Source of the DNA: JAEUPI01 sp963814435
GTDB taxonomy: Bacteria; Pseudomonadota; Gammaproteobacteria; Burkholderiales; Burkholderiaceae_C
NCBI GenBank assembly: GCA_963814435.1
Contig: CAWFCV010000035.1
Span: 62,001-126,000 of the forward strand
Direction: 5' to 3'
Length of the DNA stretch: 64,000 nucleotides
The position numbers and the translations under genes were made by a program. Shown piece by piece: positions 44,798-54,553 of the stretch (its first letter is position 1; every line of letters starts with the position of its first letter). The notes below the pieces were generated by a model. The model was not told the DNA's origin. It searched no databases and was given only the letters and a program-made list of their open reading frames with translations.

Positions 44798-46071
44798 CGG
44801 TGCTCATCTTCCTCGGCGCGCTGCTCGCCGCGATGGCGCTGGGCATGCCGATCGCCTATGCGCTGCTGGTCTCTGGCGCCGCGCTGATGTGGCACCTGGA
44901 CCTGTTCGACGCGCAGATCCTGGCGCAGAACCTGATCAACGGCGCCGACAGCTTTCCGCTGCTGGCGGTGCCGTTCTTCATGCTGGCCGGCGAGATCATG
45001 AACGTCGGCGGCTTGAGTCGCCGCATCGTCAACCTCGCCTTGGCACTCGTCGGCCATCTGCGCGGCGGCCTCGGTTTCGTGACCATCCTGGCCGCGGTGC
45101 TGATGGCGGCACTGTCGGGCTCAGCGGTGGCCGATACCGCGGCGCTGGCGGCGCTGCTGCTGCCGATGATGGTCAAGGCCGGCCACGACAAGGCACGCGC
45201 CGGCGGGCTGATCGCCTCGGCCGGCATCATCGCGCCGGTGATCCCACCGTCGATCGGTTTCGTGATCTTCGGTGTTGCCGCCAATCTGTCGATCGGCAAG
45301 CTGTTCATGGCCGGCATCGTGCCGGGTCTGCTGCTGGGGCTGGCCATCGCCGTCACCTGGTACTGGGTGGCGAAGAAGGAGAACATCACGCCGCCGGCCA
45401 GGGCCACCACGGCCGAACGCTGGGCCGCGCTGCGCTCGTCGACCTGGGCGCTGTTCCTGCCGGTGATCGTGCTGGTGGGCCTGAAGATGGGCGTGTTCAC
45501 GCCCACCGAAGCCGCGGTGGTCGCAGCGGTGTATGCGCTCTTCGTCGCAACCGTGGTCTACCGCGAGATGACGATCGCGCAGCTGGTGCCGGTGTTCGTC
45601 AGCGCCGCCAAGACCACCGCGGTGATCATGTTCCTGGTCGCCGCGGCGATGGTCTCGGCCTGGCTGATCACGGTGGCCGACCTGCCGACGCAGCTGATCG
45701 CGCTGCTGCAGCCGTTCATGGACAGCCCGACGCTGCTGCTGATCGTGATCATGCTGCTGGTGATCGCGGTGGGCACCGCGATGGACATGACGCCGACGAT
45801 CCTGATCCTGACGCCGGTGCTGATGCCGGTGGTCAAGGCCGCCGGCATCGACCCGATCTACTTCGGCGTGCTGTTCATCATCAACAACGCGATCGGCCTG
45901 ATCACGCCGCCGGTGGGCACCGTGCTCAACGTGGTGGCCGGCGTCGGCCGCATGAAGATGGACGACGTGACCCGCGGCGTGCTGCCGTTCATGGCCGCGC
46001 AGTTCGCGGTGCTGTTCCTGCTGGTGCTGTTTCCGCAGCTCGTGCTGTGGCCCTTGAAGCTCTTCTACTGA
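44794..46071 (+). CDS. TRAP transporter large permease (DctM)
   Basis: A 425-residue membrane protein with GTG start overlapping dctQ. Signatures: PLLAVPFFMLAGEIMNVGGLSRRIVN, GSAVADTAALAALLLPMM, AGIIAPVIPPSIGFVIFGVAANLS, AMDMTPTILILTPVLMPV. It provides the sodium-coupled channel for the organic acid bound by the protein at 46095. Complete and unbroken. Confidence 0.93.
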   Translation: MTVLIFLGALLAAMALGMPIAYALLVSGAALMWHLDLFDAQILAQNLINGADSFPLLAVPFFMLAGEIMNVGGLSRRIVNLALALVGHLRGGLGFVTILAAVLMAALSGSAVADTAALAALLLPMMVKAGHDKARAGGLIASAGIIAPVIPPSIGFVIFGVAANLSIGKLFMAGIVPGLLLGLAIAVTWYWVAKKENITPPARATTAERWAALRSSTWALFLPVIVLVGLKMGVFTPTEAAVVAAVYALFVATVVYREMTIAQLVPVFVSAAKTTAVIMFLVAAAMVSAWLITVADLPTQLIALLQPFMDSPTLLLIVIMLLVIAVGTAMDMTPTILILTPVLMPVVKAAGIDPIYFGVLFIINNAIGLITPPVGTVLNVVAGVGRMKMDDVTRGVLPFMAAQFAVLFLLVLFPQLVLWPLKLFY

Positions 46072-46094
46072 CCTCGACCCCCCAGGAGACAACG

Positions 46095-47101
46095 ATGAAA
46101 CGACTGATGATCAAGACCGTGCTGGCCACCGTGGCGGTCGTCGCATTCGGCGCCGCGTCCGCGCAGGACATCAAGGAGCGCCAGTTCAAGCTCGGCCTGC
46201 AGAACCCCAAGGGCCACCCGCTGGTCACCGGTGCCGAGAAGTTCGCCGAGATCGTGGCCGCCAAGTCGGGCGGCAAGATGAAGGTCAACGTGTTCCCGGG
46301 CGGCGTGCTCGGCGGCGATGCACCCACGGTGTCGGCGCTGCAGGGCGGCACGGTCGAGATGACCGCGCTGAACTCCGGCATCCTGGCTTCGCAGGTGAAG
46401 GACTTCGAGGTCTTCGACTTCCCGTTCATGTTCGCCAACGCCAAGGAGGCCGATGCGGTGGTCGACGGCCCGTTCGGCCAGAAGCTGCACGCCAAGCTGC
46501 TCGACAAGGGCATCGTCGGCCTGGCCTACTGGGAGCTGGGCTTTCGCAACATCACCAACAGCAAGCGCGCGATCAACAAGGTCGAGGACCTCGACGGCCT
46601 GAAGCTGCGCGTGATCCCGAACGCGATCAACGTCGACTGGGTCAAGGCGCTCGGCGCCAACCCCACGCCGATGGCCTTCCCCGAGGTCTACGCGGCGCTG
46701 GAGCCCAAGGCCATCGACGGCCAGGAGAACCCGCTCAACGTGATCCTGGCCAACAAGTTCGCCGAGGTGCAGAAGTTCCTGGTGCTGACGAACCACCAGT
46801 ACAACCCGCAGTCGCTGATCTTCAGCAAGAAGGTCTGGGACACGCTGTCGGCCGACGAGAAGAAGATCCTGCAGGACGCCGCGCATCGAGGCCGAGCAAG
46901 TTCCAGCGCCAGGTCTCGCGCGAGGCCGCCGCCGGCAACCTCGACGCGCTGAAGAAGGCGGGCATGACGGTGACCGAGCTGTCGGCCGCCGAGCAGGCCA
47001 AGCTGCGCGACAAGCTCAAGCCGGTGATCGACAAGCACGGTGCCGCGATCAGCGCCACGGTGGCCGAGCTGACGGCCGAGCTGGCCAAGCTGCGGAAGTG
47101 A
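46095..47101 (+). CDS. TRAP transporter substrate-binding protein (DctP), frame-broken near its end
   Basis: About 335 residues. A 24-residue signal peptide ends FGAASAQ. The DctP fold shows FKLGLQNPKGHPLVTGAEKF, FPGGVLGGDAPTVSALQGG, the ligand-gripping arginine region FRNITNSKRAINKVEDLDGLKLRV, and QENPLNVI. Near 46884 and 46895 two single-base insertions break the frame; beyond them FQRQVSREAAAGNLDALKKAG and a normal C-terminus follow. Binding of shikimate, quinate or a related acid is inferred from the downstream enzymes. Confidence 0.9.
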
Positions 47102-47182
47102 CCCCCCCGTAGCGCCTGCGGCGCTGCCCCCCGAGGGGGCGCCGCCAGCGGCCCGGCAGAGCCGGTTCCGCGGCGGCCGCTT
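47102..47182 (+). repeat. GC-rich stop-codon-adjacent repeat, copy 2
   Basis: Starts on the base after the dctP stop and fills the gap to the dehydrogenase gene. It is about 90% identical to 13083-13160 over 78 bases; stems are AGCGCC-TGC-GGCGCT and CCCCC-GA-GGGGG, then GCCGCC/GGCGGC. The base changes in the first stem keep pairing. Confidence 0.75.
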
Positions 47183-47229
47183 GATTGCGGCGGATTCGTG
47201 CCTTGCGGCGGTTGCTCGGCAGCACTGAG

Positions 47230-48093
47230 ATGACCAAGCTGCTCTGCGGCCTCATCGGTGCCGGCATCCAGCGCTCGCTGACGCCGGCGATGCACGAGGA
47301 GGAGGCGCGTCACCACGGCCTGCGCCTGCACTACCAGCTGATCGACCTCGATCGCGCCGGCGTCGGCGCCGAGGCCCTGCCGACACTGCTGCAGGCGGCG
47401 CGCATGATGGGCTTCGCCGGGCTGAACATCACCTACCCGTGCAAGCAGGCGGTGATTCCGCTGCTCGACGACTTGTCGGAGGAGGCGCGTGCGATGGGCG
47501 CGGTGAACACCGTGGTGTTCGAGGGCGGCCGCGCCGTGGGGCACAACACCGACGGTTCGGGCTGGGCCTGGGGTTTCACCCGCGCGTTGCCGCAGGCCGA
47601 CCTGTCGCGCGTGGTGCTGCTCGGCGTCGGCGGCGCGGGCTCGGCGATCGCGCATGCCGCGCTGCGGCTGGGTGCGCGCGAACTGCGGCTGGTCGACCGC
47701 GAGCCCGAACGTGCCCGCGAGCTGGCAGGCACGCTGACGAGCCACTACGGCGCCGGCCGCGTGCGCGCGGATGTGTCGATCGAAACGGCGCTGGCCGGCG
47801 CCACCGGCCTGATCCACGCCACGCCCACCGGCATGGCCAAGCTGCCGGGCCTGCCGCTGCCGGCGACGCTGCTGCGGCGGCCGCTGTGGGTGTCGGAGGT
47901 GGTGTACTTCCCGCTCGAGACCGAGCTGCTGCGCGCCGCGCGCGCGGCGGGCTGCGCGGTGGCCGACGGCGGCGGCATGGCCGTCGGGCAGGCGATCGGC
48001 GCCTTCGAGCTCTTCACCGGCCGCCTCGCCGAAGCGGCGCGCATGGCGACGCACTTCACGCAACTGCTGGCGGCGCCGTACGCGACCGCCTAG
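47230..48093 (+). CDS. Shikimate/quinate dehydrogenase (AroE-like)
   Basis: A 287-residue enzyme. The N-terminal substrate domain has IQRSLTPAMHEEEA, the catalytic lysine in NITYPCKQAVIPLLDDL (near residue 73) and GHNTDGSGW (the paired aspartate). The nucleotide domain has GVGGAGSAIAHAAL and an acidic residue after the next strand (LVDREPERA) that favours NAD over NADP. The end includes GGGMAVGQAIGAFELFTG. NAD use and the neighbours fit a catabolic quinate/shikimate dehydrogenase rather than the biosynthetic AroE. Confidence 0.9.
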   Translation: MTKLLCGLIGAGIQRSLTPAMHEEEARHHGLRLHYQLIDLDRAGVGAEALPTLLQAARMMGFAGLNITYPCKQAVIPLLDDLSEEARAMGAVNTVVFEGGRAVGHNTDGSGWAWGFTRALPQADLSRVVLLGVGGAGSAIAHAALRLGARELRLVDREPERARELAGTLTSHYGAGRVRADVSIETALAGATGLIHATPTGMAKLPGLPLPATLLRRPLWVSEVVYFPLETELLRAARAAGCAVADGGGMAVGQAIGAFELFTGRLAEAARMATHFTQLLAAPYATA

Positions 48094-48109
48094 AACGGGA
48101 GATCGCGCC

Positions 48110-48996
48110 ATGACGCACGCCAGACCGCGAATCGATCGCCGACGTCGCCAACCCGCTGGGCCTGGACGGCATCGAGTTCGTCGAATACGCCACCAGCCGA
48201 CCGCAGGCGCTCGGCCAGGTGCTCGAGATGATGGGCTTCCGGCCGGTGGCCCGGCACCGCTCGCGCGAGGTGCTGCTGTACCGGCAGGGCGCGATGAACG
48301 TGGTCATCAACGCGCACGTCAGCGCGCGGCCGCGCAGCGTGCAGCCGACCGAGACGCCGGTGATCGCGGCGATCGCGCTGCGCGTGCGCGACGCCGCCGC
48401 GGCCTACCGCCGCGCGCTCGACCGCGGCGCCTGGGCGGTGCCGACCCACGTCGAGGTGATGGAGCTCAACATCCCGGCCATCCACGGCGTCGGCGCGAGC
48501 CGCATCTACTTCGTCGACCGCTACGCGGACTTCTCGATCTACGACGTCGACTTCGTGCCGATCCCCACCGTCGAGCGCGCGCCGCCCGCGCTGGCCGGGC
48601 TGCACTGGTTCGGCATCGTGCAGTACATCGGCACCGACCGCATGGACGACTGGTGCGAGTTCTACCGCGAGCTGTTCGGCTTCGACGTGCTGCCCGACGA
48701 GCAGCGCTTCGGCATCCTGCCCAAGGGCCGCATCCTGCGCAGCCCCTGCCGCTCGTTCTACCTGCAGCTGATCGAGCCCGAGCCCGGCATCGTCGACGTC
48801 GAGGGCGAGGAAAGCCTGCAGCGCATCGGCCTCGGCAGCGCCCGACGTGCCGGCCGCCGTGAAGGCGCTGCGGCGCGCGGCGTCGAGTTCGTCGAGGCCG
48901 GCGACCTGCACACCGAGCCAGCGCGGCGCGCTCACCAAGAGCTAGCTCGGCGGCGTGATGTTCGAGCTGGTGCACCACGAGGCGAGCGCATCATGA
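48110..48996 (+). CDS. 4-hydroxyphenylpyruvate dioxygenase-like (VOC) protein, frame-broken
   Basis: About 295 residues, with glyoxalase/VOC repeats. The first repeat reads GLDGIEFVEYATSRPQALGQVLEMMGF; the second LHWFGIVQYIGTDRMDDWCEFYRELFGF; metal ligands fit the His and Glu at LHW and YLQLIEPE, and GGVMFELVHHE near the end. The frame is disturbed near 48130, 48845 and 48925. The close companion is dehydroshikimate dehydratase, and in pseudomonads the same two domains are fused (QuiC). Here they are separate, in reversed order, overlapping by ATGA at 48993. It may support the dehydratase rather than oxidise hydroxyphenylpyruvate. Confidence 0.75.
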
Positions 48997-49903
48997 CTCA
49001 GCGCACCGGCAACATCGACGACTTCGGCATGGACACCATCACGCTGGCCGGGCCGCTGGCGGCCAAGCTGCGCGCGATGCGCGACGCCGGCTTCGGCCAG
49101 GTGATGCTGAAGGCCAGCGACCTCGTCGGCCACGCCGACGGCGTGGACGCCGCGGTGCGCGTGGTCAAGGCCAGCGGCCTGCGCGTCACCGGCTTCCAGG
49201 TGCTGCGCGACTTCGAGGGCCTGTCGGGCCACCTGCACGACTACAAGGTCGACATCGCCAAGGCCATGCTCGAGATGGCGCACGCGCGTCGGCGCGCCGG
49301 TGCTGCTGGCCTGCTCGTCGACCAGCCAGCATGCCAGCGCAAGACCTCGACGCCATCGCCCGCGACCTGCGCAAGCTGGCGATGCTGGCCGTGCCGCTGG
49401 GCATCAAGGTGGCCTACGAAGGCCTGTCGCTGGGGCCGCACGATCAACGAGTTCACCACCGCCTGGGAGGTGGTGCAGCCGCGCCGACGCGCCGAACCTC
49501 GGGCATCGGCATCGACTCGTTCCACGCCTTCGCCACCAAGACCGCGCTCGACGAGCTCGACGGGCTCGACCCGGACAAGATCTTCCTCGTGCAGCTGGCC
49601 GATTTCATGTGGCAGGAGACCCGCTCGGTCGAGGAGCGCATCGCCACCGCGCGCCACTTCCGCGTGTTCCCCGGCGAGGGCGTGCACAGCGAGCAGGTGG
49701 CCGAACTGGTGATGCGGCTGGACGCGCATGGGCTACCGCGGCGACTACAGCTTCGAGGTCTTCAACGACGACTACCAGCAGCTGCCGCTGCCGATGCCGT
49801 GGCCGCAGCGCGCGCGCCGTTCGGCCGTGTGGCTGGGCGAAGATGTGCTGCGCCGCTCGGTGCCATTGCCCAACCGCATGCGCCTGAAGGCACTGCGGCC
49901 TGA
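48993..49903 (+). CDS. 3-dehydroshikimate dehydratase-like (sugar phosphate isomerase/epimerase fold), frame-broken
   Basis: About 300 residues of an AP-endonuclease-2 TIM barrel. MDTITLAGPLAAKLRAMRDAGFGQVML starts it, then VKASGLRVTGFQVLRDFEGL, the metal-binding glutamate in VAYEGLSLGR, GIGIDSFHAFATKT, DKIFLVQLADFMW and the last metal ligand in YSFEVFNDDY. Frame shifts are seen near 49285, 49340, 49445, 49485 and 49728. It would turn 3-dehydroshikimate into protocatechuate. The stop is uncertain (49903 in one frame). Domain and operon agree on the function. Confidence 0.75.
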
Positions 49904-49923
49904 ACCCGCGCCGGAGACACCGC

Positions 49924-50378
49924 GTGAAGATCCTGGTCCTGAACGGCCCCAACCTCAACCTGCTGGGCACGCGCGAGCCCACGGTGTACGGCTCGACCAC
50001 GCTGGCCGACGTCGACAAGCTCTGCCGCGACGCCGGCCAGCGCGCTCGGCGTCGAAATCGATTGCCGGCAGTCCAACCACGAGGGCCAGCTGATCGACTG
50101 GATCCACGAGGCCGGCGCCGCGCATCGCAACGGGCAGCTGGCTGGGCGCGGTGTTCAACGCCGGCGCCTACACGCACACCTCGGTTGCGTTGCACGACGC
50201 GATCAAGGGCGCGGACGTGCCGGTGATCGAGGTGCACATCTCCAACGTGCATGCGCGCGAGCCGTTTCGCCATCACTCCTATCTTTCGCCGGCGGCGGCC
50301 GGCATCGTGGTGGGCTTCGGCGTCGACGGCTACGTGCTGGCGATCGAGGGGCTGCTGCGCAAAGGCCGGGGTTCCTAG
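49924..50378 (+). CDS. aroQ: Type II 3-dehydroquinate dehydratase, frame-broken
   Basis: About 150 residues, the normal AroQ length. GTG 49924 opens KILVLNGPNLNLLGTREP (catalytic Asn and Tyr region, with VYG after it). The frame then shifts near 50045 and 50125: the middle reads LGVEIDCRQSNHEGQLIDWIHEA, and the last part FNAGAYTHTSVALHDAI, VHISNVHAREPFRHHSYL. All catalytic motifs are kept. It interconverts dehydroquinate and dehydroshikimate. As the fourth enzyme after a TRAP transporter it probably serves catabolism. Confidence 0.9.
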
Positions 50379-50397
50379 CCGCGCGCGCGGGCATGCC

Positions 50398-50841
50398 ATG
50401 GCCACCACCGCTCCTCCCAGCGACGCGGCCGAGCTGCGCGGCAAGGTGCTCTACATCGAGGACGCGGCGATCAACGCCGAGCTGATGCGTGCGATGCTCG
50501 ACGCCTACCCCGGCATCGAGCTGATCCATGCCGCCAACGGACGCGACGGCGTGCGTCTGGTGCGAGAGCGCAAGCCCGACTTCGTGATCCTCGACATGAA
50601 CCTGCCCGACATCAGCGGGCTCGAAGTGGTGCGCCAGTTGAGCGAAGACATCGCCGCGCACGGCCTGCGCGTCACGATCCTCACCGTCGACACGTTGTCG
50701 ATGGACATCATCAAGGCGATGAGTCTCGGCGCCTTCGAGTACTGGACGAAACCGGTCTCGGCCGCGGTGCTGGAGTCGGGCCTGCGCCGTGCACTCACCG
50801 GCCGGCGGCCGCACCCGGACCGGCACCTGCCGCGGCGCTGA
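50398..50841 (+). CDS. Stand-alone receiver protein
   Basis: A 147-residue CheY-like protein. ED at residues 21-22, phospho-acceptor Asp66 (ILDMNLPD), Thr94-region TILTVDTLS and Lys in YWTKPV are visible. The switch threonine is followed by Val-Asp rather than the usual Ala. The C-terminal tail is Arg/Pro-rich with no effector domain. No kinase is adjacent; it lies 20 bases after aroQ and could be in the same transcript. Confidence 0.85.
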   Translation: MATTAPPSDAAELRGKVLYIEDAAINAELMRAMLDAYPGIELIHAANGRDGVRLVRERKPDFVILDMNLPDISGLEVVRQLSEDIAAHGLRVTILTVDTLSMDIIKAMSLGAFEYWTKPVSAAVLESGLRRALTGRRPHPDRHLPRR

Positions 50842-52160
50842 GACCTGCCGGACCAACCTGGGCAGCCAGAGCGACAGGGCCGGGAACGCGCACAGGATCA
50901 GCAGGCGCACCAGGTCGACCGCGAGGAACGGCATGGTGCCGCGGTAGATGCGCCCCAGCGGCATGTCGCGCGCGATCGAGTTGATGACGAAGCACGTTCA
51001 TGCCCACCGGCGGGCAGATCATGCCGAAGGTCACCGCCATCACGATGATGACGCCGAACCACACCGGATCGAAGCCGAGCTGCATCATCACCGGAAAGAC
51101 GATCGGCACGGTCAGCAGGATCATCGCCAGCTCGTCCATGACCGCGCCGAGGATCAGGTAGCCGAGCATGCACCAGCGCCAGCACGCCGTAGGCGCCGAT
51201 CGGCAGGTGCGACCAGCAGGTCGACCGCCTTCTGCGTGAACTGCGTGATGGTCAGGAAGTAGCCGAACAGGTAGGCGCCGACGACGATCAGCATGATCGC
51301 CGACGACACGCGCAGCGCGTCGATCAGCGCGGTGCGGATCGCGGCCAGCGGCAGCCGCCGCGCAGCATGCCGATCACCAGCGTGCCGGTGGCGCCGATGC
51401 CGGCGGCCTCCTGCACCGTGAACCAGGCCGCCGTAGATGCCGCCGAGCACGAACAGGAACAGCAGCAGCACGGCCCACAGGTCGCGCAGAGCTCGCGAAG
51501 CGCTCGCGCCAGGTGTGCGGCTCGCCGACGCGGCATGCAGCGTCGGGATGGCGCCAGCCGATGGTACTGCACCACGACGGCGTAGCAGCACCATCGCCAG
51601 CAGCCCCGGGCACCACGCCGGCGGCGAACAGCTTGCTGATGTCGGACGTCGGTCATGATCCCGTAGAGCACGAAGATCACCGACGGCGGGATCATGATGC
51701 CGAGCGTGCCGCCGGCGGCGATCAGCCCGGCTGAGAAGCCCGGGTCGTACCGGCTCTGCGCATCTCCGGCAGCGCCACCTGCGACATCGTCGCCGCGGTG
51801 GCGACCGACGAGCCGTTGATCGCGGCGAAGCCGGCGCAGGCGGCGATCGATGCATAGCGCCAGGCCGCCGCGGCGATGGCCGAACCAGGCGCGGCCGGCG
51901 CGAGAAGAGTTCGCTGGCTCATGCCCGACTGCGACGCGAAGGCGCCCATCAGGATGAACATCGGGATCACGACCAGGTCGTAGTCGGTCAGCATGGACAG
52001 CGGCACGTTGGCCAGCAGGTTGAACGCCGCGCTCCAGGCTGGACAGCAGGCCGAAGCCGACCACGCCGACGATGCCCATCGAGATGCCGATCGGCACGCG
52101 CAGCGCCATCAGCACGAACATCAGCGCGAAGCCGAGCAGCGCAACGAGATCACGATCCAT
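50795..52160 (-). CDS. TRAP transporter large permease (DctM), heavily frame-broken
   Basis: The start MDRDLVALLGFALMFVLMALRVPIGISMG at 52160 is typical DctM. Following pieces appear in changing frames: MLTDYDLVVIPMFILMGAFASQSGM, GFAAINGSSVATAATMSQVALPEM, LIAAGGTLGIMIPPSVIFVLYG, AIMLIVVGAYLFGYFLTITQFTQ, MTVPIVFPVMMQLGFDPVWFGV and MPLGRIYRGTMPFLAVDLVRLLI. At least six indels are needed (for example near 50990, 51172, 51360, 52035). All segments are in the right order, so the gene is probably intact in the cell. The stop is uncertain and may overlap the receiver gene. Confidence 0.8.
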
Positions 52161-52665
52161 CGGGCGGGCTCTCGCGGCGTCTATCGATGTCGGTCAACGC
52201 GGCAGCGCGTCGCGCGCAGCAGTCCGCGCCACGGCCAGCGCCGAGCACGGCGGCCATCGTGGCGCCGGCCGCGGCGAGCGCGAAGAACCACATCATCGGC
52301 AGGCGCAGGTCCGTCGTGGCCTGCGTGCCGGTGCCGCCGACCTTGATCCACACCATCCACGCCAGCGGCGCGAGGAACGGCCAGCGTCAGCAGTGCCGCG
52401 ATCGACGTCGATGCCGGCGGCGATTGGCGGCGCCCAGGTGCTCCCAGAGCACGTCCACGCAGATGTGGCCGCCGCGGTAGGTGGCCACCGCGATGCCCCA
52501 GAACACCGCGATGCCCAGCAGCAGTGCGCGCGCCGTCGAACCAGTCGGGGATCTGGATCGACGAACACATCGCGCAGCAGCACGTTGGCCCGCGATGAGC
52601 AAGCGCGATCGCCAGCAGGAACACTGCGGCGATCGTCTCGATCGCAGCTCAGCAGCCGGCTTCAT
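52150..52665 (-). CDS. TRAP transporter small permease (DctQ), frame-broken
   Basis: About 170 residues. ATG 52665 is ten bases after the binding-protein stop. In three changing frames one can read AVFLLAIALLIAG, GIAVFWGIAVATYRGGHICVDVLWEHLG, and MVWIKVGGTGTQATTDLRLPMMWFFAL, which together give four helices with DctQ spacing. The glycine-histidine loop (YRGGHICVDVL) takes the place of KEHIRVD. It lies between dctP and dctM as expected. Confidence 0.72.
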
Positions 52666-52675
52666 TGAGCGCAGC

Positions 52676-53739
52676 TCAGTACGCTGCGTTGCGCGTCGTC
52701 AGCTCGGCGCTTGAGCGCGATCGAGGGCACCGCGCTGCCGTCTGGCGCCGGCCTTCCGTGCGCGCCTGTGCCTTGACGCCCACTTGTCGTGCCCCGTCCA
52801 CCGGCTGACCGGCTCGGCGGTCTTCCCATGCCTGCACCTGCGCGCGGCGTCAGCTTGACGATGGTGTGGCCCGGCGTGGCCTCGCAGCTTGGCCTGGCCG
52901 GCGTCTTCCTCGCCGCCCCAGTCTTTGCCGACCTTGCGCCGCCCACTCGTTGTTGCAGTGGTCGTCGATCACCTTCTTCTGGCCGGCTGCCGAGCTTGTC
53001 GTACCAGCCGCGGTTCATCCACCCAGACGAAGCTGGCCGCGTACAGCCGCACGTCGAGGTGGAACTTGACCGCCTTGTCGATGTTGAAGGAGATCAGCGA
53101 ACGCCCACGGGAACGTGATGGCGTCGGCCACGCCCTTCTCGAGCGCGTCGCGCGACTCGGGCGCCGACACCTGCACGTTGCTGCGCGCCGAGCAGCGTCA
53201 TCGTCTGCGCCACGGTGCCGTTGGACGGGCGGATCTTCATGCCCTTGAACTGCGCCGGCTCGGTGATCGCGCGTCTTGGAATGCAGCGTGCCGATGTGGA
53301 CATGCGCGAAGCACAACTTCACGTCCTTCATCTCCTTGTCGGCATGCGACCGGTACCAGGCGTCCACCGCCGCCGAGCCGGGGCCCGGCTGCGAGATCAG
53401 GAACGGCAGCTCGCTGGCGGCGAAGACCGGGAAGCGCGCGGCCTGGTAGCCGGGGCTGACCCAGGTCATGTCGGCGATGCCGTCGCGCGCCATGTCGTAG
53501 TGGTCGGGCGCCTTGCCGAGCTGCTGCGCCGGGAACAGCATCACCTTGATGCTGCCCTTCGAAGCGGCCTCGACCGACTTGGCCCAGGGCTCGAAGCCGG
53601 TCTTGGCGAGCGAGTGCTGCGCCGGCAGCCAGTTGGCGAAACGCAGCTCGACAGGTTTGTCCTGCGCCTGGGCCGTCGCGGCGAAGGCCGCGCACGCCAG
53701 TGCAAGGGTCGAGATCAGGCTGCGTTGAAAGGGAGGCAT
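52676..53739 (-). CDS. TRAP transporter substrate-binding protein (DctP), frame-broken
   Basis: About 350 residues. The signal peptide is LISTLALACAAFAATAQAQ. The mature part reads ELRFANWLPAQHSLAKTGFEPWAKSVE, FPAQQLGKAPDHYDMARDG, then in other frames AQFKGMKIRPSNGTVAQTMTLLGA and WRSLISFNIDKAVKFHLDV. Frame breaks occur near 53275, 53185, 53105, 53010 and further down. The C-terminus AELTTRNAAY ends at 52676. It is the first gene of a minus-strand dctPQM operon. The substrate cannot be told; no enzymes are in the operon. Confidence 0.85.
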
Positions 53740-53863
53740 CGTGGCGGAATCCGGAGTTGACAATCGTGCGTGATTGTCTCGCCGGCGGGTCGCGCCGCGC
53801 GACGGTGGAATCCCTCCCGGGGCTGCTGCTTGACCGCAGGCAAGCGGCGACGGCTTGCGCGCC

Positions 53864-54445
53864 TCAGACGGACAGCGACTTGGCCGGGGCCGGTGACATG
53901 CGCGCCGGCGCGCGGCACAGGCCCTGCGACGCGATGTCGAGTGCGGCATTGAACTTGCTCGACAGGTTCTGAAACGCGATCAACGCCGTCAGCTCGATCA
54001 GCGCCTCTTCGCTGAACTCGGCGCGCAGGCGCTCGATCAGCAGCGGCCCGACGGTGGCGCCGGTGGTGGTCACGACCTCGGCGTACTCGAGTGCCGTGCG
54101 CTCACGCGCCGTGAAGAGGTCGCTTTCGCGCCAGCGGTCCACCGCCAGCGCCTGGTCGGTCACGCCGGTGCGTTCGGCCGCCAGCGCGGCGTTCAGGTCG
54201 ATGCAGAACGCGCAGTCGTTGATCTGCGACACGCGGATCTGGACCAGCGAGCGCAGCGCCCGCGGCAGCGGCGAGCCGCGCCGCTCGATCGCGGCATAGA
54301 AGCCGGTGAGCGCGGCATGCAGCGCCGGCACCCGCGACCACACCAGCGTGGGCACCAGCGGCTGGCCATAACGCCGCCGCTGGCGCCGGAACAGCAGGCG
54401 CAGATACCAGGGCAGGCTTTCGATGGCGGGTGCGCTCACGTGCAT
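53864..54445 (-). CDS. AhpD/carboxymuconolactone decarboxylase-like protein
   Basis: A 193-residue protein from ATG 54445. It has the alkylhydroperoxidase motif NDCAFCIDLNAALA: CxxC with the following acidic residue and the helix with His replaced by Asn, near residue 90. Flanking helices (LPRALRSLVQIRVSQI, LIELTALIAFQNLSSKFN) fit the family. Such proteins may reduce peroxides or support redox reactions. It sits alone between divergent neighbours; LysE starts 109 bases away. Confidence 0.85.
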   Translation of the reverse strand: MHVSAPAIESLPWYLRLLFRRQRRRYGQPLVPTLVWSRVPALHAALTGFYAAIERRGSPLPRALRSLVQIRVSQINDCAFCIDLNAALAAERTGVTDQALAVDRWRESDLFTARERTALEYAEVVTTTGATVGPLLIERLRAEFSEEALIELTALIAFQNLSSKFNAALDIASQGLCRAPARMSPAPAKSLSV

Positions 54446-54553
54446 GGCGCCATCTTGCCCATCGTGATGCGGCGCGCGATTGATCGGCGTCACACGTCGT
54501 CCCGAGTGCGATGGCGTTGGTGGCCGGTGCCGCCGCGCAGGGACAATGCCCGC

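Noticed and set aside
48110..53739. A decaying pseudogene cluster
   Set aside because: Every gene keeps its full motif set and order, without stop-rich stretches or deletions, which is not how decay usually looks.
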